Shown: piece after piece, positions 10,292 through 20,685 of the stretch
How positions within the stretch are numbered: position 1 is the first letter of the stretch
How the letters are laid out: the number at the start of each line of letters is the position of its first letter
From: Adiantum capillus-veneris
Lineage: Eukaryota; Streptophyta; Polypodiopsida; Polypodiales; Pteridaceae
Direction of reading: 5' to 3'
Assembly (NCBI GenBank): GCA_014529385.2
Contig: CM043955.1
Coordinates: 139,053,108-139,117,107, forward strand
Length of the DNA: 64,000 bases
Notes under the pieces: generated by a model
What the model saw: only the letters and a program-made list of their open reading frames with translations
What the model was told of the DNA's origin: nothing
Database searches by the model: none
Translations under genes and position numbers: made by a program

Positions 10292-13200
10292 ACCAAATGG
10301 TAAAGAAGTTTGGATCATCCGGATACAAATCCGGTAGTGCTTCTAATTCTTGGTGATACACCGAAGTGATAGCGTTCACCCTTGGCCGCCTAGACAATGT
10401 GTCTGCGACCACATTCTTACTCCCAGCCGTGTGAAGGATCTGGAAGTGAAACATAGACAAAAAGTTTGCCCATCTCATCTGCTTCTCAGATAGTTTCCTT
10501 TGCGTAAGAAAATATCGCAAACTCTGGTGATCAGTCTTGATCACAAAATCCGCTCCTAGAAGATAGTGCTTCCAGTTGGATAAGGCGTGAATCACAGCCG
10601 AGAGTTCCTTTTCGTAGATTGATGCATGCAACTCTGCATCCTTAAGCCGTCTGCTTTCGTAGGCCACTGCATGGCCTTCTTGGTTTAACACTGCTCCGAT
10701 GCAATCGCCTGAAGCATCGCAGTGAACCTCAAATGGTTTCCTTAAGTCAGGCACTATCAAAATAGGTCCATGGCTTAGCAAATACTTGAGCTGATCAAAA
10801 GCTCCTTGTTGTCTCGATCCCCATCTGAAAGGAATCTTCTTCTTTGTCAAATCATGAAGGGGTCCTGCTACATGAGTAAATCCTCGGACAAACCTTCGAT
10901 AATACGAACATAATCCCAGGAAGCTACGTACATCATGTACCGTAGTGGGAATAGGCCAATCTTCTACCACTCGGATCTTGGCAGGATCTATACTCACTTG
11001 ATTGTGAGAGACTATATGGCCGAGATAGTGTATCTTTGAGAGAAAGAACTCGCTCTTCTTTGCATTTACATGCAACTCATGCTTTCGTAATTCTTGAAAC
11101 ACTAAGTCCAAGTGCTTCTGATGTTCCTCTTCTGACTTAGAGAAGATGAGTATGTCGTCAAAGAATACTCCCGTAAAAGCTCGATACGGGCTGAAAATGC
11201 GGTCCATCATGCGATTGAACGTCGCAGGAGCATTGGTCAAGCCGAAAGGCATTACCAAGAATTCATATAGTCCAAAGGTTGTGCGGAAAGCAGTCTTATG
11301 GACATCCTCAGGGGCGATCCGTATCTGATGATACCCACTCTTTAAGTCTATGCGACTAAAGACACTTGCACCCTGCAACTTATCAAGTATATCATCAATC
11401 CGAGGGATCGGAAAGCGATTCTTGATTGTGATCTTGTTTAAAGACCGATAGTCTATGCACATTCGAAACGTGCCATCTCTCTTCTGCACCAGTAGAACTG
11501 GAGAGCAGTAGGGTGAAGCACTTGGCCGTACTAACCCTTTCTCTAGAAGCTCGTTGACTTGCTTCAAAATTTCCTCTTGCTGAGCAAGACTCACCCGATA
11601 AGGGGGTTGATTGGGAGGCGAGCTACCCGGTATGAGATCTATGCGGTGATCTTCCGGGCGTACCGGAGGGAGTTCATCAAGAAGTGTTTCCGTGAAACAA
11701 TCCTTGTACTTTTCAATAAATTGAAGACGCTTAATTTCCAGACGAGAGAGAGAGTCTCTACTAGTTTTATCCTTTGCAAAAATCAAGTAAGCAGAAACAC
11801 ACTTCTTCATTTCTTTCTTAATGGAGATATGGCTTACAATTGGGAACTTCCAATCTCCTGCATCAGCTTGAATCTTTATTTTCTTACCCCCATGATAAAA
11901 AATGAGGGTCTTTTCCACATAATCGGGAATGGGTGTCATGTGAAAGTGCCATGGCATACCCAAGATGATATCACATCCCTCGATGGGTGCCATAAAAAAT
12001 GATTCGCGGTCCTTGTACTCGCCAATCCGAAGATTGAGCTGTCCTTGCACGGGAGTTGCATTGGTTGTCAACCCCTCGAATGCTGATCCGGATGTAACCG
12101 GTGTGCCAAGCTGAGCCGGTGTAAGGCACAAACGTTCTGCAGTATCCAGGGAGATGAAGTTATCCGTGGATCCTGGATCATAAAGAATCAATACTCGCTG
12201 GTTGTTCAAAGACCCCCAGCCCTTCAGAAGTTGACGCTGCCCTTTCTCTGTTTCTGTGTTTCCTTGAACATCTGGAATTGAGTTCGAGCTTGGTGGTGCG
12301 GGTTCCTTCCTTGCTTTCTCTTGCCTCGTAGTGGCTTGTTCTTGCCGTTGTTGCTTTAGCGGGCAATCCGGTTTCATATGTCCTTTCTCGCCACAGTAGA
12401 AGCATCTTCCTTCTTCTCTGAAAGTTTGAAGTTGAGTAGGAGAAAGATACTTAGTTCGCTTGCCAGTGCCCTCTGGCTTCTTAGAATGATCATCATTCCT
12501 CGATGGAGGACGTTTTCTTCCTTGGCCCCCTTGGTCATCGTAGACCCCTCTTTGTCTTGCATGGTAAGTGCTATGCTCCATCTTTCTGGGCGTCCCAGTT
12601 GAGTGCAAATCCTCAGCAATGATTGCTGACTCCATCATCCTCTGAAGAGTATCATGCGGATACACCTTCATACTCTTTCGAAGCTGCGGTTGGAGACTCG
12701 CTTCGAACTTTCTTTTCTTTTTCTCGCCGGCAATCTTCATGAAGGGAGTGACCTTCAGAAGAACCGACCAATACTTGTCCACATAAGTCGTTACTCTTTC
12801 ATGTTCCTTCTGGGCAAGCCAGTCCCATTCCTTCCGTATGTCCTGCTCGAAGTCAGGTGGAAGAAATTGTTCATAAAATTCAGATTTGAAGCTCTCCCAA
12901 GTTCTGGCCTGAGAACCTTCCAAAATCTTGGCTAACCACCAATTACTTGCCGTTTCCTTGAGGTGCATCCCCACATGGCGTAATTTGGATTTTTCTGTGA
13001 AGTGCCCAATGGTAAAGGCGACTTCAAACTGTCTGATGAAGGACATTGCTTTGGAGATGTCTCTCCGTCCGTTGTAGGTTTCGAACTTGATGTCCTTGTC
13101 GCCTGATTTGAAGACTCTCATGCGATGTTGAGACTTGCGACCTTGCTTCTTGAATTGAGGCTTATCTTTAGGTTGATGTATGGTAGTGGCGGTAGTAACT

Positions 13201-13568
13201 GCTTCCTTCTTCTGATGAGATGATCGAGAAGTAATAGTATAATCAGGAGAGTAAGATGGAGATGAGATAGAGATGTCCTTGCTCCCGTCTAGCAGAGAGA
13301 GCGCTTTTTCCTGGCCTTTCCTTGAAGTAGGCCGTTCATTCCGATCCGAATATCCTTTGTGTACCTCGGCACGTGCTTCTTCTCTTGCCTCCTGTGGTCT
13401 CATGCCAACAGTGTTGTCTGGATGCTTGGCTGCATCAGTTCCATTCGTTTTCTTCATTCCGCCCAAAAGCTTTTGGACGTCCGGCAATAGTAAAATTTGT
13501 TGCAACTCCGCAAGGTGAGCTTGCACTTGTTGAAGTTCCTCTTCAACGCTTCTCCCTTGGCTCGACAT
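10284..13568 (-). CDS. Ty3/gypsy Gag-protease-RT-RNase H polyprotein, integrase missing
   Basis: Uninterrupted 1,094-residue ORF. Domains in order: coiled-coil N-terminus; retrotransposon gag (~180-300; ASNWWLAKI, FYEQFLPPDF); CCHC zinc knuckle (~395, CFYCGEKGHMKPDC); aspartic protease (~465, LILYDPGSTDNFIS, and GCDIILGMPWHF); reverse transcriptase (~640-880; [50 protein letters not shown], catalytic FFDDILIF); RNase H (~970-1060; EVHCDASGDCIGAVL, KTDHQSLRYFL, VVADTLSRRP). The sequence runs to the linker that normally precedes integrase (YPDDPNFFTIW), then the last codons and stop come from the adjoining LTR of family B. Integrase, chromodomain and 3' LTR are absent. The start lies about 60 bp after the PBS. 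The open frame implies a young copy that was truncated later. Confidence 0.92.
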   Translation of the reverse strand: MSSQGRSVEEELQQVQAHLAELQQILLLPDVQKLLGGMKKTNGTDAAKHPDNTVGMRPQEAREEARAEVHKGYSDRNERPTSRKGQEKALSLLDGSKDISISSPSYSPDYTITSRSSHQKKEAVTTATTIHQPKDKPQFKKQGRKSQHRMRVFKSGDKDIKFETYNGRRDISKAMSFIRQFEVAFTIGHFTEKSKLRHVGMHLKETASNWWLAKILEGSQARTWESFKSEFYEQFLPPDFEQDIRKEWDWLAQKEHERVTTYVDKYWSVLLKVTPFMKIAGEKKKRKFEASLQPQLRKSMKVYPHDTLQRMMESAIIAEDLHSTGTPRKMEHSTYHARQRGVYDDQGGQGRKRPPSRNDDHSKKPEGTGKRTKYLSPTQLQTFREEGRCFYCGEKGHMKPDCPLKQQRQEQATTRQEKARKEPAPPSSNSIPDVQGNTETEKGQRQLLKGWGSLNNQRVLILYDPGSTDNFISLDTAERLCLTPAQLGTPVTSGSAFEGLTTNATPVQGQLNLRIGEYKDRESFFMAPIEGCDIILGMPWHFHMTPIPDYVEKTLIFYHGGKKIKIQADAGDWKFPIVSHISIKKEMKKCVSAYLIFAKDKTSRDSLSRLEIKRLQFIEKYKDCFTETLLDELPPVRPEDHRIDLIPGSSPPNQPPYRVSLAQQEEILKQVNELLEKGLVRPSASPYCSPVLLVQKRDGTFRMCIDYRSLNKITIKNRFPIPRIDDILDKLQGASVFSRIDLKSGYHQIRIAPEDVHKTAFRTTFGLYEFLVMPFGLTNAPATFNRMMDRIFSPYRAFTGVFFDDILIFSKSEEEHQKHLDLVFQELRKHELHVNAKKSEFFLSKIHYLGHIVSHNQVSIDPAKIRVVEDWPIPTTVHDVRSFLGLCSYYRRFVRGFTHVAGPLHDLTKKKIPFRWGSRQQGAFDQLKYLLSHGPILIVPDLRKPFEVHCDASGDCIGAVLNQEGHAVAYESRRLKDAELHASIYEKELSAVIHALSNWKHYLLGADFVIKTDHQSLRYFLTQRKLSEKQMRWANFLSMFHFQILHTAGSKNVVADTLSRRPRVNAITSVYHQELEALPDLYPDDPNFFTIWSC

Positions 13569-13625
13569 GGTTCTTCCCGTTCTTCCCGGAATCGTCCTTC
13601 TTTGCAGAGAAAGAGAGGAGTCCGA

Positions 13626-13637
13626 GCTCTGATACCA
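13626..13637 (-). promoter_or_regulatory. Primer-binding site (initiator tRNA-Met) of the gypsy element
   Basis: On the minus strand TGGTATCAGAGC follows the LTR terminus TTTTGTGACA by one base. It is complementary to initiator methionine tRNA and confirms that the LTR at 13,639-14,520 is the 5' LTR of the ORF downstream. Confidence 0.85.
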
Positions 13638-13638
13638 C

Positions 13639-14520
13639 TGTCACAAAACGGGAGCGTGCACTAGCACTTAGAAAATCTGAAAATTATAATTCTTTGAAAA
13701 CATGAGAGAAGGGAGAAGATCGACACAGTATTGGGGACCAGAAGATGGGCTGGTCCCCCCCCCGTTAAGAGTATTCTTTTATTCAGGGAGAATTCTTCTA
13801 CAAGCACGAGAACCCGAGGAAACCCCTCTGTTTTGTAATCTTAGACCCGAAGGTCGTGCTTTCCCGTAAAGGGCTTGGGCACCAGGCCGTTCCTTCCCGT
13901 AAGGGACTTAGGCGCGAAGCCGTACTTTCCCGTAAGGGACTTCGGCGCGAAGCCGTACTTTCGCGTAAGGGACTTAGGCGCGAAGCCGTACTTCCCTTGA
14001 AGGGCCTTCCTGTAAGACAGGAGATTCCTGCAAAACAAACCACACAAAGCAACAATTCTCAATGCGTATCAACACCTTATACCTGTCGCTTCTTGCTCGG
14101 AGAATCAACCTCCGTTCGCAGTCGTCACGCGAACACTCGCAAATTCTGTCTCCAGGCTCTACTCCAGAATCCCAGCGCTAGTACTTTCTGCTGCTCCCGG
14201 CCTTCCAAACTGAAACGCTGGCTACCCTTTTATAGGGTCTGACACTCGACAAGAATAGGGGTCCAAAAGTAGAGCTTGGCGCTCCTAGAGAGAGGAGAGA
14301 GAAACTCGCGTTTTCTAGAGAGAGGAGAGAGAGAGATCGCAATTCAGCCCCCCGAGCCTTGGTTTTAGCGCTGGCTTTTTCTATAAGAGCCTTTCTTGCT
14401 TTATTTTATTAATAAAGAGGCCGGTCACTTAAAAGTGACCGGTCACTTTATAAAATAAAGTGTGAACCTGTTCAAACTTTAAAAACTCACTCAGTTAGTG
14501 AAAACAATGCTACACGGACA
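13639..14520 (-). repeat. 5' LTR of the gypsy element
   Basis: The LTR starts TGTCCGTGTAGC at about 14,520 and ends GTTTTGTGACA at 13,639, about 880 bp with TG...CA ends. It contains a 33-bp tandem repeat. No second LTR is present in the window, so LTR divergence cannot be measured. The outer end could be 14,522 instead. Confidence 0.75.
13862..14010 (-). repeat. 33-bp tandem repeat inside the gypsy LTR
   Basis: About four units share the core GTAAGGGACTTAGGCGCGAA followed by GCCGTACTTTCCC, with a few substitutions per unit. The period of 33 is a multiple of three, so it produces apparent repeated peptides (for example GLRREAVLSRK) that are not coding. Arrays like this in LTRs often act as promoter or enhancer units, which is inference here. 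Confidence 0.85.
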
Positions 14521-14937
14521 CATTCCAGGCGTCCCCGGGTGCAGGACACGACACAGATGCAATGCAGACACAGACTCCTCGCGAGAAAACATCTTTCCTC
14601 TCGCTACTGTTCTTGGTTTTCGTAAAAAGCTTCATTGAACCCATCTTTATTCTTGTGCTTGCGTTCTTACGCGTATTTTCTTACTCAGTTCGGATTTCCT
14701 CCTTAGCCTACGGGATGCCCCCTTACTGATGCACCCGTCACCCATCATGTGACGCATCAGAGGCACTCGTAACCTGGCCCTTTCCACCGAACTTACGGAA
14801 ACTCCTTCGCGATGTTTACCGTCACCCATCAAATGACACATCAGAGTTGTCCGTTCCTGATGGCAGTTCCTGTAGCTACAATCTTTTTAACAGTTCTTAG
14901 TGCACATAATAAAATATCCTAAAAAAGAGATTTAATC
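14521..14937. other. Unassigned spacer with a short direct repeat
   Basis: No ORF or known element is recognised. Two related ~29-bp copies starting CCGTCACCCATCA and ending ACRCATCAGAG occur at 14,727-14,755 and 14,818-14,846. The segment may be the flank into which the gypsy element inserted. Confidence 0.4.
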
Positions 14938-15476
14938 ATACCTTGCACTTTCCTTTAAGGGTGAATCTGGGCTTATCCTGGATTCATCTAGGTATATTTT
15001 TTAGTCGTATAGCGGACATGTAGACTTCACATTGCGAAGTTTTCGTCTGAGTTACGACCAGTTGATATTGTGCTAATTCTTTCTATCTTTTGTGGTGCCT
15101 ATGCCCTATCAACTACCTCATTTTTATGCTAATTTTTTCGATTTAATGCTTCTTTTAGTGCTAGGCTTTATTATGGCTGAGTCTGCCCTTGATCTCTGGA
15201 GTCATGACAGAAACTCAGTACGCTGAACTTTGTGTTGATGTATGCTCACGTGGTGTGTGTTGTGTTTGGGAGCATATGTTAGTATCTATTTCTACACCCA
15301 CTATTGGGCACTGACGACGTTAGTGGGGATGTCGTGGTATTTATTCAATACTATGCATGATGGAGCTGATGGTTATATTGTCTTGTGGATGACTACCATG
15401 GGTCTATACCTTGCACTTTCCTTTAAGGGTGAATATGGGCTTATCCTGGATTCATCTAGGTATATTAAAAATAAGA
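14938..15476 (+). repeat. Pair of ~65-bp direct repeats flanking 400 bp of unknown sequence
   Basis: The sequence from ACCTTGCACTTTCCTTTAAG to CATCTAGGTATATT occurs at 14,938-15,002 and again at 15,409-15,473 with very few differences. The intervening ~400 bp match nothing else in the window. The second copy merges into the family B fragment. The pair could mark an insertion or a local duplication. Confidence 0.7.
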
Positions 15477-16530
15477 AAATAGTCCAATTAGCAACATCAT
15501 CTCTCATTTCTAATGTACAGGCAAAGATTGAAAAGAATCAGGAGAAGGAGACTCTCTCAGTCTTGTCTTCTCCAAAGCACGACACACATGATTTGCATGA
15601 TAAAGATTTGATTATTCACAAACATGATGATTTGCATGATAATGATGTGATTGTTTACGAGGATGATGGTTTAGTTGATACTTTGTCTAGTGAAGCTAAC
15701 CTCATTACAGATTCGATCAATCATGAAGAACCGATCTTGGCTCTCGAGTCGAGGTTCCAAGAACCCCCACATGAAGTATTATGTGTGCACATGATTAGTC
15801 AGCACGCATTGTTCGAGTGTTTCAGTTGTGATGGTTTCTTGTATTTTAGTCACCGTCCTTATGTGAAACCTTTTCATAGGCATGCCATATTGTACGATGC
15901 ACACGATTCACTCATGAATGAGCACGGATGTATGCGGATTACTCATGAAAAGATCAAATGTTTGCACCCAAGGAATTCGCATTCCATGTCTCTTCCTTGG
16001 CATGACACAGTATCTGAAAAAGCACAAGAAGGATTGAGCATCAAGCATCAACATTTTCATTTTGATTTACCATAGTTGATAGATTTAGATCAGAAAGACA
16101 AGTTTCGATTCCGTTGTTTGTGTGTGTTTGATAATCGGTTTGACACTCCGTCACTTTGTTCATCTGCATTGCATGCACAATTTTTTCGAAAGAATAGTCT
16201 TTTTCCAGTCACTTTACATGGAATGGGTATGTTCATGTTTTTGTATTGGAAGTGGTTTCAGGAATTTTCATCCTCGGAGAGTCTTGAAGAAGATAGATAC
16301 ATGACTATAGACGAAGTTGAAGCATTGAAGGAGCCACAGATGACTTTGTGTCGCTTTCGGCGCGGCCCATAGAAGCAAACATTGTAGACCTTTATGAAGT
16401 TCAAGTATCGCATGACCCACGCATCAGAGTGGGCCGGCAAAGAGTCCTTCCTAAGATTCCAGACATTGTTGGCAATCTCCCTCGACGCCATACAGTTCGG
16501 TACTACTACCTCACTTTGAAAAGGAGAGGA
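15413..16530 (+). pseudogene. Family B tail fragment, third copy
   Basis: The reading frame from about 15,480 to 16,075 and its continuation to 16,370 match the C-terminal half of family B: acidic DDLHDND linker, [70 protein letters not shown] and LEEDRYMTIDEVEALKE. A single stop (TAG at 16,073) interrupts it. It ends at a polypurine tract AAAAGGAGAGGA and the LTR start at 16,531. Gag and protease are missing. The amino-acid sequence is diverged from the copies at 9 and 39 kb while the frame is largely kept, which suggests the tail was translated. Confidence 0.75.
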
Positions 16531-16578
16531 TGTCATGTGCACATCTAACCCTATGTGTACGTGGACAAGCTACAGCAT
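16531..16578 (+). repeat. 48-bp stub of a family B LTR
   Basis: TGTCATGTGCACATCTAACC and the following GACAAGCTACA match the LTR start at 9886. The match stops near 16,578, exactly where the minus-strand LINE begins. Confidence 0.7.
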
Positions 16579-18611
16579 ATAACAATAGTGGAATCCATGT
16601 CCCTACACCTCTATCACCATCTCTCTCAATGTAGTCAGAAACCTCATTCACATACATACCAAATAGAGTAGGAGAGAGCGGGCAACCCTGCTTCACGCCA
16701 ATAGTTGAGTGAACCGGTGTGGATAGACCCTCTGAGGTGCGTACATGCCCCACTACTGACCTGAATAATGCCATGACCCCCCAAATGAGCTTTGTGGATA
16801 CTCCCATCTGCTGTAATCTGCGCATCAATCTAGCTCTGGGTACTGTGTCAAATGCTTTGTAGAAATCCACAAAGCTACAATAGATCCGTCTCCCATGTGA
16901 TCTGTCCTTCTCAATAATGGCTATGAGTATCAAGATATGGTCAAGAGTAGAAAAACCCCTCCTGAACCTTGCCTGCCCAGCTGCGCGTATCCCCTCCCTC
17001 TCTGCCCATCTACTTAGTTGCTGCTCAAGAATAGATGCGTACAACCGTGCCAATGTGTGTCCAATCATGATAGTGCGATAATTCCCAGGCTCCATAGGGT
17101 CTCCCGACTTGAAGAGAGGTACAATACTCCAAGTATCAGGCAAGCCCTCACACATGGCACGGTTAAACATAATTGCTAGAAGCTCTGCTAGTATAACTCT
17201 GGCATGCGTGAAATGCTCAGCCACTAAGCCATCATGATCATATGCTCTCCTTGTCCTCATCCTGTCAATGGCCTTCCTCACCATCTCAGCGGTGAAAAAA
17301 GCACATGTGTGTGGGCATGGATCGGGGGGGGGGGGGGAGTGCTCATGAAAGAGCCGCCATGCCTCACGCGAGTCCTGACTCAAGAATAGCTGGTATAGAT
17401 TCTGCTCTAGGCGAGCCAAAAATGCCCTCTTCTTCCTCCACACTAGGCGTCGGAAGTCAATCTATGACTGTCTGTGAGTGATGTCCCCCAAAAGCACCTC
17501 CCTCTGAAGTCTAGCTCTAGTGTCCCGACATTCCTCATCATACCAACTGTTCTGGGGCATGCTCCCCGAACGGCGTCTCTGCTCAGGCTGGGCATGTGGG
17601 TACGCCTCTATTGCTGCATCATGTAGTGTCTGTGTCAGTATAGTAGTAAGCTCCTCCAGAGGTCGCCCTGGCTCCTCTGTGCACAGGCGTCCGTAGATTC
17701 CATCTATGTATACAGAGTCCGTCTCCCGCATGAAGGTGTAGCGAGTAGGGGCTGCTGCCTGTGGCTTGTGCGCTACACTAAATTGAAAGAGATGGTCAAT
17801 GACACAAGAGCATGATCCACTACCACACCAATAGGTTTGGGTCCAACCGTGAGATCCTGGATACTAGAGATGAGGCTCGGCTGTGTCATGACATAATTCA
17901 CTGTGCTGGCTCCATGTCTGTGTGGAAAGCATGTAAAACCCCCCAAGTCTGTAGGTCATTCAAGATGGCAAATCCATGTGCAGTCCCCATGTCTATCAAG
18001 TGTCGTCCATACTCAGTGTGTTCCCCATCATGTGATAGTCTGGATAGGCCCGTCTCTGCAACATCCAGCTCTCTCAGCATCTCCTGTGAAGTATAAAAAT
18101 ATTGTCTGATGATGGGGAGTCCTAGCATTGAAATCCCCTAGAATGATGATGTCACCATCTCTAGAGAACTCCCATATGTCATCATCCAAAATAGAAAAGG
18201 GGGACTGTCCTCTGGATGATGCATAAACTGACGTACTTGGGGGAAAGTAGCAAATAGCAATGTAAAGATTCCTGCCTGTCTCTGCTCTCAATCTCACCCA
18301 CATGTACCTAGCTTGCTCATCCCTGCGGGCTATATGTATCAATGGTTGCAACTCCTCCCTGAATAACACTGCCACTCCTCCTGAGCCCCGCCCTCTGTGC
18401 TCTGATCGTGTCTCTTGACTACAAGCTGTCTCCTATCTATATCCACTAATGTGAGGCATAGACTGCCCAGGGGCCTGATGTGTCTCAGAGTAGAAGACAA
18501 TGTCTCTTCCCGTAAAACTATCCTCAAAAGCACCCACATCAAGGCGCATAGATCCATTACAATTCCAGGTGGCAACTTTGAGTGTGGTCCATAGGTCTCG
18601 CACCGTCATGT
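16579..18611 (-). pseudogene. LINE ORF2 relic: endonuclease and reverse transcriptase
   Basis: ORF2 begins near 18,611, overlapping the end of ORF1, with an APE-type endonuclease (TWNCNGS near 18,570, YSETHQ, and ILGDFNAR near 18,130). A linker follows at 17,462-17,731 (QNSWYDEECRDTRARLQ), then reverse transcriptase at 17,443-16,580 (SIVPLFKSGDP, NYRTIMIGHTLARLYASIL, FVDFYKAFDTV with the first catalytic Asp, GVKQGCPLSPTLFGMYV). The RT is cut exactly at ...LLLYA, before the DD of the YADD box. A TAG stop near 18,435 and frameshifts near 18,100 and 17,750 also inactivate it. The downstream RT thumb, zinc finger and 3' UTR are lost. Confidence 0.88.
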
Positions 18612-19394
18612 GGATCGCTGCTCTACAATCACCATCCGACCATCTCTGTAGAAGTCCGTCTTTCCCTTCTCCCTTGCCGCTTGAATCTCTGGCATTACCT
18701 CTCTCATATGCGCAAGCTGTGTGAGAGTGAGGTCATCTCGAAGGAATATGCCCGTTTTCGTTAGTGTAGGACGCCTCTTCAAGAAGTCCTTCTTTGCCTC
18801 CATGGATGGGAAACGGATGATTAAAGCTCTCTCTTTGGAAGTCTCCCCATTTCCTTGTGTCTTCTTCCCTACCCTCCATGCCTTTGTATGAGTAGCCTCA
18901 CTACCCATCATGCGGAGAAGTTCTTCGACTTCCCCTTCCACATCATCTCGGTCTTTTAGACCGATCACTCTTATATGCAAAGCTCTAGTTTTCTTTCGCT
19001 GCTCTTCTTCTAGAGTCATGTTGATGATTGTAGGAGTGGGGACAGATGTGGTTTCTTTCCCTTTGCCTTTCTTAGCGACTTCTATCCATTTCGCGGCCTC
19101 ATCCGCCTTCTTTTGTGTCTTCGTGATGACATCCATCCACGAAGACGTCTTTACCACATTCTGTTTCTCCTCCTCTTTGATCATCCGTACCTGCTCCTTG
19201 ATGACCTTGATTTCCTCTATTACCGAGGGATGGAATTCCCCTTTCTCTAGTCCACTGCTTGCTCTATCAGCAAGCTCTCGCTTGAGGGCTGAGACTTCTT
19301 CTTTAAGTGCTTTTGAATCCGCCTTAAGTGCTTGTAGCTCTGCGTGCAAGTCCTCTTTCTCCTTCTTCCATTGCGCGCCTTCGTTGAGAAACAT
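18606..19394 (-). CDS. LINE ORF1 protein (coiled coil plus RRM-like RNA-binding domain)
   Basis: Intact 262-residue ORF. Residues ~5-80 form a Lys/Glu-rich predicted coiled coil (LHAELQALKADSKALKEEVS). A linker follows, then an RNA-recognition-like domain at ~145-260 (RALHIRVIGLKD, ALIIRFPSMEAKKDFLKRR, GIFLRDDLTLTQLAHM, FYRDGRMVIVEQR). This is the usual layout of plant L1-type ORF1, an RNA chaperone that coats LINE RNA. There is no CCHC knuckle in this one. It precedes the decayed ORF2 of the same element, overlapping it by a few bases. The first Met was chosen because the coiled coil begins immediately; an upstream stop lies near 19,425. Confidence 0.85.
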   Translation of the reverse strand: MFLNEGAQWKKEKEDLHAELQALKADSKALKEEVSALKRELADRASSGLEKGEFHPSVIEEIKVIKEQVRMIKEEEKQNVVKTSSWMDVITKTQKKADEAAKWIEVAKKGKGKETTSVPTPTIINMTLEEEQRKKTRALHIRVIGLKDRDDVEGEVEELLRMMGSEATHTKAWRVGKKTQGNGETSKERALIIRFPSMEAKKDFLKRRPTLTKTGIFLRDDLTLTQLAHMREVMPEIQAAREKGKTDFYRDGRMVIVEQRST

Positions 19395-19749
19395 TTGAAG
19401 AAGGTTGGCCTTCTCTTTCCACTATCCCTCCGTATCTGCCTTCCATTCTTTCATCTCCCTTTCCATTTGTGTTATCCGCTTGTTTGTAAGCACAAAGGTT
19501 GCCTTCGTATGGGGCTTACACACTGGCGAAGCGCTCATGATCTCCATCAAAAACACAATCTGCACTTCTGTAAGAGAGGCCAACCCACTATATCTACATT
19601 ATGCATACATCCATGTCCCGCATAATGCATACATATGTTTTCCTAATATCAATCATACAGTTTCTGATTCTTTGATTTTCCTTTTCTGCTAATTTCTGTC
19701 AATGCTGTTCTGTAGTTCCCTATGTGAGCTTTTGCAATATCTTCGACAC

Positions 19750-19797
<48 letters not shown>

Positions 19798-20066
19798 GGG
19801 GGGAGGGGACTGTCGAGCTGATCTCTGACGCGCGATTTAGGGTTTTGAGCAACTGTCTGCTGCGCGTTTGGGTTTGCTGACCACTAGGCACTGATCTACA
19901 GACCTGTGTTTAGGGTTTTCAAACCTTTCGAGATGTCTGTGGAGGCTCCTTTTGCGACCTGTTGCTGCTTTTGTTTCTCGCGTTGGCTGTGCTAACCCTA
20001 CCTGAGCGCACCTACCCTTGATTCCGCCTGCACAACACAACCTATAGCACTGTTGTGCGCGAGGGC
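19395..20066 (-). other. Probable LINE 5' region with (GA)n tract and two telo-box motifs
   Basis: No coding sequence is recognised. A (GA)n run lies at 19,755-19,793, next to a G-run. On the plus strand TTTAGGGTTTT occurs near 19,835 and 19,910, the telo-box motif common in plant gene 5' regions. Because (GA)n also sits upstream of the LINE ORF1s at 60-61 kb, this is most simply the LINE 5' UTR. It could instead include the unfound first exon or promoter of the DUF3326 gene; the only ATG frame there (from ~19,933) ends after about 20 codons. Confidence 0.4.
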
Positions 20067-20640
20067 AGAAATGAAATGTTATATTAACGTCTTCAAAAGG
20101 CCAAAATGACCTATGAGACCAATCAGTTACAAAATAGTGAATCTAATACCATGTCTGGGTACAAAAGAACTAGAAAAGAACTAGAAGTGGAACAAAATAC
20201 TACTACTACTACTACAATCTAAAACTACGTGGGTGTAGCAGCTGATACAATAGGTACCCGGTAAACTGGATGTAACAGTGTGTGAAACAAAGATGGAAGA
20301 AATGGTGAGGATCCATCCTCATCTGCACTCTGGATGTCGAGAGAGTATGGCTCGAATCTTCTGTTGTAGTCTCCGTCGATGCTGTGTAGCTCCTCTCCTC
20401 AGTCGCGGTCGTCTGTATCTCTGTAGCTCCAATGCTCGGTCGATGAGAGTGCCAGTAGTGGTCGAATGAGTGTGGGACGAGCTCTGCAGTGGTGGCTGCT
20501 CCTCTGGCTGTCCCATATCTAGTGAAAAGAAATCTGTAATGTGTCTCTGGGACTGCCTCTCTCTAGCTCTCCCCAGTAAAGTGTCTCTATATTAAAATGA
20601 AATGAAATGTTATATTAACGTCTTCAAAAGGCCAAAGTGA
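20067..20640 (-). repeat. Two 5'-truncated LINE 3' ends
   Basis: On the minus strand two copies end CTTTTGAAGACGTTAATATA followed by ACATTTCATTTC, at 20,071-20,110 and 20,598-20,640. The longer copy (to about 20,590) also has a TAG/TAC trinucleotide run (20,199-20,216). The shared terminus is characteristic of a LINE 3' UTR. They sit in the intron just upstream of the first recognisable DUF3326 exon. Confidence 0.65.
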
Positions 20641-20685
20641 GAGAGAGAGAGAGAGTTGATGACTCTTTTGTATGTTTGAGTTCAG

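Noticed and set aside
13626-13637. TGGTATCAGAGC matches as tRNA genes
   Set aside because: These 12-bp matches sit next to LTR ends and are primer-binding sites; no cloverleaf surrounds them.
13860-14010. Possible CRISPR-like spaced repeat array
   Set aside because: Units are contiguous without unique spacers and lie in a plant LTR.
13841-14242. Three overlapping ORFs with repeated KGLRREAV/LSRK peptides
   Set aside because: They derive from the 33-bp non-coding LTR tandem repeat read in different frames.
19933-19995. Candidate first exon of the DUF3326 gene (ATG frame starting MSVEAPFATCCC)
   Set aside because: The frame closes after 20 codons and no GT donor gives phase 0 to join the acceptor at 20,686.
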